From contig JALLAZ010000061.1 in NCBI GenBank assembly GCA_036939755.1, positions 1 to 26,835 of the forward strand: a stretch of 26,835 bases of DNA, read 5' to 3'. Below are positions 18,155 through 24,189 of the stretch, in pieces. The DNA is from Stephanodiscus triporus (lineage: Eukaryota > Bacillariophyta > Thalassiosirophyceae > Thalassiosirales > Thalassiosiraceae). The notes beneath the pieces were generated by a model. The model did not search any database and was not told the DNA's origin. It worked only from the letters and a program-made list of their open reading frames with translations. Position numbers and translations under genes: made by a program. The first letter of the stretch is position 1; each line of letters begins with the position of its first letter.

Positions 18155-18182
18155 ACGTGACTGGAAAGGACTCCAGTCACGT
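18155..18182. repeat. Inverted repeat flanking the transposon
   Basis: Perfect 11-bp arms, ACGTGACTGGA at 18155-18165 and TCCAGTCACGT at 18172-18182, with a 6-base spacer. It lies about 40 bp outside the right end of the Harbinger element. It may be a hairpin or an unrelated short insertion. Confidence 0.6.
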
Positions 18183-18659
18183 AAGTAGAATCCCCATGTG
18201 CGCGCAAGAGTGATAACAAAACTCTAAGTTGTAGAAACTATATAATTATTTAGTTTAAATTGAGGACCCCCCTACCACAGTAAGCCTGCTTCCGCCGACG
18301 ACGACGACAACGATGATGATGACGACGACAACGGGGCGAGGCAAAGCTGGCACGACAAGTAGCGATCGATCGAACAAGGGAAAGGGTGTTGGCGTACCCA
18401 TCAACACCTTGGGAGTGGTACATGCGACGCCAGGGTCGACCGAACCAACGTCAAAGACAACGGCGGCGGCGGCGGCAACATTGTTTCCGTCGTATTCCCC
18501 GGATGACGCCCCATCCAGCGAGTCGAGGAGGGCCACGGCGATGGACGTAGTTGCCGTCGTGATCGTCATTGGGGCTCTGACGCCCGCGCGACGACAGCGT
18601 CGCAGGTGCCCGTCGATTGCCGCCAGGTGGGATCCATCGATCGTCCTGGATCTTGGCTG

Positions 18660-18812
18660 GAAATGTTGGCTACATGTCGGTGACAAGGCAAAATGTCGCC
18701 TATTTTTGTCCTGACAGGCCAATTTTGGCGACATGATTTGTAGTGTGTCTGCACACTTTTGTGTCGCTATTTCCCGACATTGACGGACCACGAACAGACG
18801 ACATTTGTAGGT
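18660..18812. repeat. TGTCG/CGACA-rich cluster A
   Basis: About six TGTCG or CGACA pentamers in roughly 150 bases, including the inverted pair ATGTCGCC and GGCGACAT, 26 bases apart, near 18692-18735. The composition and motif recur in cluster B at 19270-19440. It may be part of a degraded repeat or mobile element. Confidence 0.45.
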
Positions 18813-18969
18813 AGGTAGATCTAATTCCTACGTTGAAAGTGCGTATTCTACACACCGCCAAATCAAAAAAAGAGGACCGCCAATGCGCGCACGACGAACA
18901 ACGAACAACACCTCGAGAACACCTCATCTCGTCTCTGCCTCCCCCGCCGTGCCGCCTCCGTCGCCATGT

Positions 18970-19000
18970 CCCCGCCCCCGCCCCCGCCCCCGCCCCCGCC
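18970..19000 (+). repeat. CCCCCG hexanucleotide microsatellite
   Basis: About five tandem CCCCCG units. It is followed at about 19020-19045 by GTAGTA triplets. No coding role is supported. Confidence 0.85.
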
Positions 19001-19084
19001 GCCGTTGTCGTAACGACTTAGTAGTAGTAGTCTAGTAGTAGTTGTAGTTGAAGCCGTAGCCGTAGTCGGCTTTTATTTAGTTGA

Positions 19085-19175
19085 TTGTCTGTAGTCGTCA
19101 TCGTCGTCGTTGTTGTTGCTATCGCCGTCGTCGTCGCCTACGTTGTCGTCGTCATCGTCGTCGCCATCACCGTTA
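19085..19175 (+). repeat. GTC/GTT/GTA triplet microsatellite
   Basis: Imperfect pyrimidine-ended triplets (GTC, GTT, GCC) over about 90 bases. Translation gives a Val/Ile run of no evident meaning. Treated as a simple repeat. Confidence 0.7.
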
Positions 19176-19269
19176 CCATCCCTCCTCCTCTTCCATGTCT
19201 ATTTGATGTTGTGTTTCCGCCGCCACCACTGTTATCGTCGTCATCATCACGTTGCCCCCACCAACGTTA

Positions 19270-19440
19270 TGCGCCGACATGTCGGGTAATCGGCATGCCA
19301 ACACGACACCGACACAGCGTCAGGCGAGCCGAAATCATACAATGTCGCCAACATGGTCTGTGTCGTGTCGGCGACATGACGCCAACATGTCGGTGTGTCG
19401 GCCATTTTGGGGGGAAAAATCCCCGACACGACGCCGACAT
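19270..19440. repeat. TGTCG/CGACA-rich cluster B
   Basis: About a dozen TGTCG/CGACA pentamers in roughly 170 bases, including the perfect 12-bp palindrome CCGACATGTCGG at 19274-19285 and an ATGTCGCC...GGCGACAT pair like that in cluster A. The two clusters lie about 450 bp apart, with microsatellites between. This could be two parts of one decayed element or a protein-binding array. Confidence 0.5.
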
Positions 19441-19548
19441 TACCAGCCAAGACGATTATGCAACAGAAAGGCAGGAGTAGTCTCCTTGAGTGTGTGTAGG
19501 GGTTGGGTCAGTGTTAGTTTAGCAGTACCCCATGTTAATTCCCACAAA

Positions 19549-19730
19549 CACCGCTATGACCGGAATAGCGGTGGGATGACCCAATTAGCGGTAGTGTGAC
19601 TGAACTTTGTGACTGAATTAGCGGTAGTGTGACTCAATTAGCGGTAGTGTGACTGAACTTTGTTAGATGAAGCTAGTAGAAGGAACTACTACTATGACTG
19701 AACTACCGCTATGACCGAACTACCGCTAAT
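19549..19730. repeat. Array of TAGCGGTA-type repeats in both orientations
   Basis: Three direct copies of a 22-base unit, AATTAGCGGTAGTGTGACTG plus AA, at 19583-19604, 19616-19637 (one change) and 19636-19657. To the left is a hairpin-like pair, CACCGCTA at 19549-19556 and TAGCGGTG at 19566-19573. To the right, TACCGCTA occurs twice in the opposite sense (19704-19711 and 19721-19728), each linked to ATGACCGAAC/ATGACTGAAC. The ends are therefore roughly inverted relative to each other, as in a small non-autonomous element. Confidence 0.75.
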
Positions 19731-20069
19731 TCTGTTTGCCCAGTTAAGTACCATACATACAGTACGATAGGCCTATTCTAAAGAGAGAGACCACATCAGG
19801 CGAAAATTCATTTGATTTGAAATCTGTAGATTTCGGCTCACGTGTGTGTCAAGTCAAGTTCAAGTCCGGCGGAGTTCTCATGCCCAGCTGGTGCAGTGAT
19901 GACTTATGACGGATTGACCCGAGCTCCCCGAGGTGCCCTTCGCTGTTTTTGTTCGGCTGCGTCTTGCCGCTTCGGAAAGCAATATATGGTTCACAATTTT
20001 CATTTCCTATTATTTATTATCAAACCGGAGGACCGTAAGCAAAAAAGTACTACTGTTGCATCCAAGAAC

Positions 20070-20945
20070 ATGATTTCTTCTTCACTGCCACATGCCACGG
20101 CATTGCTTTGTATCATCATCGCGAGAGCTCTCGTCGTGAATCCCGCTCCGGCCGAGGCGTTCCTCGCCCCCCTCTCGGGCATCCCTCCTCGACGCGTCAA
20201 GACGCCATCGTCGTTCTGCCGCACGATCGAAACAACACACGACAACGACCTTGCCGTGCGGCAGCAGCATCTTATTCGTTCGACTCGGCGTGGCCCTTCG
20301 GCCGGCGAAACGACGACGAAGTCGACGACGACGAGCCTGCGCCTGTTCGGGAACATCCTCGGCAACGAGGAAGGGGCGGTGGCGGAGCAACGGGAGGGCG
20401 AGTTGGCGCGCTTCGCCTTCCCGAAGGCGACGGGATCGTCTCCCTCTTCCAACGACGTGAAATTCGATTCCCTGTCCATCATGATAAAGGAATGGTCCAA
20501 GCTGTTCGTCGCCGACGACCTCGGGAATAAGAAGATCACGGGCCTGACCACTCCGGTGACGGTGGTGGATCTCACATGGGTGGATCTATTGACCCCGGCG
20601 GCAGCGGTAGCGGCAGAGAATAATGATGATGGTGATACCATAAAGTTCTCCGGGGTGCAATTGCTCTTCAAAAAGGGCAAGACTGGAGGAAGATCAGCAT
20701 ATCAAGACAAGGACGACGAGAGGCATAACAAGAACGAGAAGGAGGGCCAAAGGGACAACGTCGACGCCACTAAGGAAGGGGGGGTGGAGGTGCGGGTGGA
20801 GCAATTGTCCAGCGGCGATCTGAGGGTGATCGCCTCGCGGTGCGAGATGGATGAGGGCACGTTGACGAAGGGAATGAGTGAGGGGGTGATAGTCGATTCC
20901 CTGAAAAAGGCCATATCCGCGTGGAGGAAGGAGCAGGCATCTTAG
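20070..20945 (+). CDS. Plastid-targeted protein of unknown function (291 aa)
   Basis: I do not recognise the mature protein. The start is placed at the ATG at 20070 because it gives a clean signal peptide (ATALLCIIIARALVV, about 9-23) ending in AEA, then FLAP, a textbook ASAFAP-type diatom motif with Phe31 at +1, followed by a Ser/Thr/Arg-rich transit-peptide-like stretch to about residue 95. The frame stays open upstream to 19842 without a better ATG. Downstream come LRLFGNILGNEEG, a block LSIMIKEWSKLFVADDLGNKKITGL (about 136-160), KFSGVQLLFKKG, a Lys/Asp/Glu/Asn-rich linker (about 208-235), then EVRVEQLSSGDLRVIASRCEMDEGTLTKGMSEGVIVDSLKKAI. No catalytic motif is visible. Import into the complex plastid is inferred from the leader. 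It converges on the next gene, with 93 bp between stops. Confidence 0.75.
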   Translation: MISSSLPHATALLCIIIARALVVNPAPAEAFLAPLSGIPPRRVKTPSSFCRTIETTHDNDLAVRQQHLIRSTRRGPSAGETTTKSTTTSLRLFGNILGNEEGAVAEQREGELARFAFPKATGSSPSSNDVKFDSLSIMIKEWSKLFVADDLGNKKITGLTTPVTVVDLTWVDLLTPAAAVAAENNDDGDTIKFSGVQLLFKKGKTGGRSAYQDKDDERHNKNEKEGQRDNVDATKEGGVEVRVEQLSSGDLRVIASRCEMDEGTLTKGMSEGVIVDSLKKAISAWRKEQAS

Positions 20946-21038
20946 ATAGTAGAAATGAGATGGGGAGAGTTCATGCATTAACAACGTTCGTTCGATGATG
21001 ATTGTTTTGCTTGTCTTATGAAGCTTGACCTCCAAGAT

Positions 21039-22634
21039 TCATTTGCCTCGCCCGAACAGATTCTTCATTATGGCATCTCGTTTCCTACGCCGAGGTGCTT
21101 CCCCTTCCTTCGGGGCACCACCGGCGCCGTCCACGCTCTCCCCGACGCCGCCTCCGTCGGCCTCGACGACGACGACCTGCGGGGCTTCGTCGACGCCCTC
21201 TCCTTCGTCCGTCTCGGGTTGTACCACGACCCCCGTTTCTTCGTCCACAGGCCCTGCCGTTGTCTCTGCCGCTTCCACGATCGTCGTCGTCGTCGTCGTC
21301 GTCGTCTTCGCCATCGATGTGACGGGTCCCTCGACCTCCTTCGTCTCCTTCGCCATTCTCTTCTTCTTCGCTGCTGCCGCGGCCTTCGCGGCGGCGACCG
21401 CGGCCTTCTTCTCGTTCGCCTCCTTCTCCGCCTCCTCCCTGAGCGCGACGTAGTAGGCGTAGCTCGCCGCGTACGCCCCCCCGACGCCCGCGACCAGGGA
21501 GAGGAGCGCGACGTCCCCGTTCGTGAGGTCCGCGCCGTTCGCCGCGGCGGCGTCCCCCCCCCCCCCGTACGCGAATTTCGACGACAGGAAGACGTCGAGG
21601 GCCGACCCCGCGTACCGCACCGGCGCCTCCCCCCCCCTCGGTGGCGCGCCCCATGTCAGGAAGTCCCCGATGGCCATGGCCCCCTCCGCCGCCCTCTCGA
21701 GCCCCGCGGGCGCGACGTCGACTATCCCCTCCGCGAACCTCGCCGCGGCCGTGCCGTCGCCGAGGAAGGGCAGCCTCGGTATGTTGGGGTTGATCACCCT
21801 GACGATGATCGCGCCGGGCACGGACTCGAGCCGCACGTCGACGACCTGGTCGCCGTTGACGACGAACGTAGCGTCGCCCTCGGCCAGCGCCCTGTCGATC
21901 GCGCCCCGCACGTCCTTCGGGGGCGAAACGATGACGGGCGCGTCGCCCTCGGAGAGCACGTCCAATATCGGCCTGATCGATTTGATGGACTCGACTAGGT
22001 ACGACGTGAGCTTCTCCCGGTTGACGACGGCCCTGCGCGTGAGCGACGACAGGGACCGGAGGTTGATGTCGATCGACGTGGCGGTGTCCAACGAGTACGC
22101 CGACGGGGAGGAGATCGCGGCGGCCGCGGCGTTTGCGGCCTCCGGCGGCGGTAGGACGAGAGGCGACGAGAGGAGGAGGAGCGACGCGAGGAGCGCCGCG
22201 CCGGCGGTCGAGGAGGAGGCGGCCGAGGTCGACGGCGACGACGAAGGACGACGAGGGGGGGAGGACCTCGCGACGACGGAATCGTCGTCGTCGACGACGT
22301 CGTCGCGGCAGTCGCGCCGATGGGATGACGACGACGATGACGACGACGACGATGCCGCCATCCCGACGACGGACGCGCCACCGCCCGCGCGTCGTCCTCG
22401 CCAAGCGGCGGCGGCGGCGTCGGCGGACGACGACAACGGGACGGCCACGGCGATCGACGAGAACGCGGCGTCCGTCGTCGTCGCTCGCGCCAGCTGCACT
22501 AGCGCCGCCGCGACGAACAATGCCGTGGGCGTTGTTCGGCGGCGAGGAGGTCGTGGCAAGGCCGGGGCCGGGGCCGGGGCCGGGGCCGGGGTCGAGCGTT
22601 GTTTCATCGCCATTGCAACCGGCGTTGTTCCCAT
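21039..22634 (-). CDS. Plastid (possibly thylakoid) protein of unknown function with tripartite leader (531 aa)
   Basis: Function not recognised. After an Ala-Pro repeat (about 17-26) and a basic patch, a hydrophobic segment (38-50) ends in TTTDAA followed by Phe58 (FSS), an ASAFAP-like plastid signal. A Ser/Arg/Asp-rich transit region follows (about 65-140). A second hydrophobic segment, AGAALLASLLLLSSPLVL (144-161), ends with ANA-AAA, which looks like a thylakoid signal with an AxA cleavage site. The folded part (about 180-355) has SLTRRAVVNREKLTSYLVESI and VDVRLESVPGAIIVRVINPNIPRLPFLGDG. One more predicted membrane segment (374-397, VALLSLVAGVGGAYAASYAYYVAL) precedes a Glu/Lys/Ala-rich helix and an acidic, disordered tail ending RRRKRDAIMKNLFGRGK. 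The layout suggests one domain in the lumen and an Ala/Lys helix in the stroma; this is inference. It is divergent from TIM22. Confidence 0.75.
   Translation of the reverse strand: MGTTPVAMAMKQRSTPAPAPAPAPALPRPPRRRTTPTALFVAAALVQLARATTTDAAFSSIAVAVPLSSSADAAAAAWRGRRAGGGASVVGMAASSSSSSSSSSHRRDCRDDVVDDDDSVVARSSPPRRPSSSPSTSAASSSTAGAALLASLLLLSSPLVLPPPEAANAAAAAISSPSAYSLDTATSIDINLRSLSSLTRRAVVNREKLTSYLVESIKSIRPILDVLSEGDAPVIVSPPKDVRGAIDRALAEGDATFVVNGDQVVDVRLESVPGAIIVRVINPNIPRLPFLGDGTAAARFAEGIVDVAPAGLERAAEGAMAIGDFLTWGAPPRGGEAPVRYAGSALDVFLSSKFAYGGGGDAAAANGADLTNGDVALLSLVAGVGGAYAASYAYYVALREEAEKEANEKKAAVAAAKAAAAAKKKRMAKETKEVEGPVTSMAKTTTTTTTTIVEAAETTAGPVDEETGVVVQPETDEGEGVDEAPQVVVVEADGGGVGESVDGAGGAPKEGEAPRRRKRDAIMKNLFGRGK
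22556..22590. repeat. GGGGCC-type hexanucleotide repeat encoding Ala-Pro run
   Basis: Tandem GGGGCC units near the 5' end of the minus-strand gene encode its (AP)n stretch at about residues 17-26. The copy number may vary between strains. Confidence 0.8.
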
Positions 22635-22885
22635 TGCGTCTTGTTATTTTATTGTGAACCGAGTTGTGAGTACAATACGACACATATCTGCATAGGCTAA
22701 AAGGAATACTATGTTGTTATGAATGACGTACTCTGTGTTTGAAAAGGCGGGAGAAGTCCCGCAAATAAAATAAAATTGCGGGAAATCGTCGGTCCGTCGT
22801 CCCATTGACCCCCCCCCCCCGCCTCCGCCCGTCTGAGCACTGCACCGACCCTGCTGGCATCATAACTCGAAATATTATCATTATC
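22635..22885. promoter_or_regulatory. Divergent promoter region between plastid protein and TIM22 genes
   Basis: 251 bp between start codons. It contains an AT-rich stretch at about 22760-22780 and a run of 12 C at 22809-22820 close to the TIM22 start. No specific element could be named. Confidence 0.35.
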
Positions 22886-23686
22886 ATGTCTTCCACCCCT
22901 CCGCCGAATTCGTCATCGCCAGGATCCCCCGTCGCGTTCTCCTCCTCTCGGGGATCCGACTCGTCGTCATCGTCGTCGTCGTCTTCGTCGTCCGTCGCTC
23001 ATCGACCTCCGCCGAACATCTACCAGTCAATCATGTCTCGCGCGCCCGACTCCCCCCTCTCCTCGGCCCGGTACACCGCCGAGGCGGCCCTTCATCGTCC
23101 GATACCGGGGTGGGACGACGCTTCTGACGCTGACGCCGACGCGTCGTCGTCGTCTTCTTCCTCGTCCTCCCGACTCGGACTGACGATGCGCGCCCTCCCC
23201 TTTCCGCAGGCGTGGGGCCGATCGAACGCCGCGCCGGGCGAGCTACCGCCGAACTTCGACTGGCTGTCGGAATCGTGCGGGGGCAAGGCGGCCATCGGGG
23301 TCATCGGGGGAGGGGTCATGGGATTGCTCATGGGGGTATTCATGGGGGCGCTGACGGACATGACCCCGCCCGTGACCATGATCGGGGGGAGGGAGGTGCC
23401 CCAGGCGCCGCTGAGGGAGCAGGCCAGGACGACCCTGCGGGCCACGGCCGACAAGAGCGCTTACTGGTGCCGACAGTTCGCGTTCATCACGGGGGTGTTC
23501 GGTGGCACGGAGTGTCTCGTGGAGAAGTACAGGGGGAAGCACGACGTTTGGAACGCGGTCGTTAGCGGGTGCGTCACGGGCGCGGCGATGCAGGCCAGGC
23601 AGGGACCGCAGGCGAGCGCCATCGGCTGCGGAGGATTCGCGGCGTTCAGCCTCGTCATCGACACGGTCATGGGGACTCACAGCTGA
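22886..23686 (+). CDS. TIM22: TIM22-type mitochondrial inner membrane translocase subunit
   Basis: Channel-forming subunit of the carrier translocase, which inserts multi-spanning proteins such as metabolite carriers into the mitochondrial inner membrane. Start at ATG 22886; 266 aa. Residues 1-120 are a long Ser/Pro/Asp-rich extension with two poly-Ser runs (24-36, 87-95). The Tim17/22/23 domain covers about 125-262: SESCGGKAAIGVIGGGVMGLLMG (first membrane segment with Gly-rich packing), then CRQFAFITGVFGGTECLVEKYRGKHDVWNAVVSGCVTGAAM, and IGCGGFAAFSLVID at the end. The TECLVEKYRGK and GCGGFAAFS motifs favour TIM22 over TIM17 or TIM23. Cys131 and Cys210 lie near the positions of conserved Tim22 cysteines. 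The N-terminal extension is longer than usual and rich in simple sequence. Downstream is a (GGAGTT)5 repeat. Confidence 0.9.
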   Translation: MSSTPPPNSSSPGSPVAFSSSRGSDSSSSSSSSSSSVAHRPPPNIYQSIMSRAPDSPLSSARYTAEAALHRPIPGWDDASDADADASSSSSSSSSRLGLTMRALPFPQAWGRSNAAPGELPPNFDWLSESCGGKAAIGVIGGGVMGLLMGVFMGALTDMTPPVTMIGGREVPQAPLREQARTTLRATADKSAYWCRQFAFITGVFGGTECLVEKYRGKHDVWNAVVSGCVTGAAMQARQGPQASAIGCGGFAAFSLVIDTVMGTHS

Positions 23687-23690
23687 GGTG

Positions 23691-23720
23691 GGAGTTGGAG
23701 TTGGAGTTGGAGTTGGAGTT
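23691..23720 (+). repeat. (GGAGTT)5 repeat in TIM22 3' region
   Basis: Five perfect GGAGTT units start four bases after the TIM22 stop codon and are followed by a degenerate GGATTT. Likely in the 3' UTR; a microsatellite. Confidence 0.9.
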
Positions 23721-24189
23721 GGATTTGAAATATTATGTGGGATGGATCTCGTCGATGGATCAAATTGAGTTTCGCAGGTTACCTGATTAGATAGGCCGGA
23801 GTATTAGTATTGTACCGGTAAATGTTGACCCTCCCGCCATCTCGGACGGAACCAGATGACTTCATTCGTTGCATGCAGATTGATGCACCGACTTTCGCCG
23901 AACTTTTAGATTTTGCGTGTGGATGGGGACCATGTTGCGAAGCAACCAATGTCTAATTCATGCTAGTCGATATCGGCGAAATTAGTGACGAATGACATTG
24001 AGACATTGATCAATTCATTAGAACTTATGTGTATTTTAGGTTTGTACTCGAAGCATCCGAGCCGGGTCGTATATCCACTTCCATCGCGCTGCCCATTTTT
24101 CTTGGTTTGTTTTGGGTCGATTAAAAGAGAGACAACCTCTACGGGCAGGACCTCTTCATCAACCTCAATCCAAGTATCAACAATATGAG
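23721..24189. other. Convergent 3' intergenic region
   Basis: About 470 bp between TIM22 and the stop of the RSM22-like gene. It is AT-richer than both genes and presumably holds two 3' UTRs. No ORF, RNA gene or repeat of note was seen. Confidence 0.45.

Larger units (their letters stand above)
18117..20069. other. Gene-poor, repeat-rich tract right of the transposon
   Basis: Nearly 2 kb with no convincing gene. ORFs at 18255-18791 (-) and 18313-18714 (+) overlap each other, are low in complexity and match nothing I recognise. The tract holds an 11-bp palindrome next to the transposon, two TGTCG/CGACA-rich clusters, several microsatellites and an array of TAGCGGTA-type repeats, all listed separately. 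The last 300 bp should hold the promoter of the plastid protein gene at 20070. Confidence 0.5.

Noticed and set aside
18255..18791. 178-codon minus-strand ORF and an overlapping plus-strand ORF at 18313-18714
   Set aside because: Both cover a simple-sequence and CGACA-rich tract; the Val/Ile run comes from triplet repeats. No homology was recognised for either.
19583..19657. Regularly spaced direct repeats that might suggest a CRISPR array
   Set aside because: Only three units, two of them overlapping, no unique spacers of even length, and an evidently eukaryotic context.
19842..20069. In-frame N-terminal extension of the plastid protein
   Set aside because: It begins with a non-ATG codon and would bury the signal peptide; the ATG at 20070 gives a textbook leader.
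21085..22683. 532-codon ORF in another minus-strand frame over the plastid protein gene
   Set aside because: Almost pure Arg/Gly low complexity. The overlapping frame has a signal peptide, membrane segments and normal composition.
21523..22695. 390-codon plus-strand ORF
   Set aside because: Antisense shadow of the same plastid protein gene, Ala/Ser/Asp-rich, with no start context or domain.
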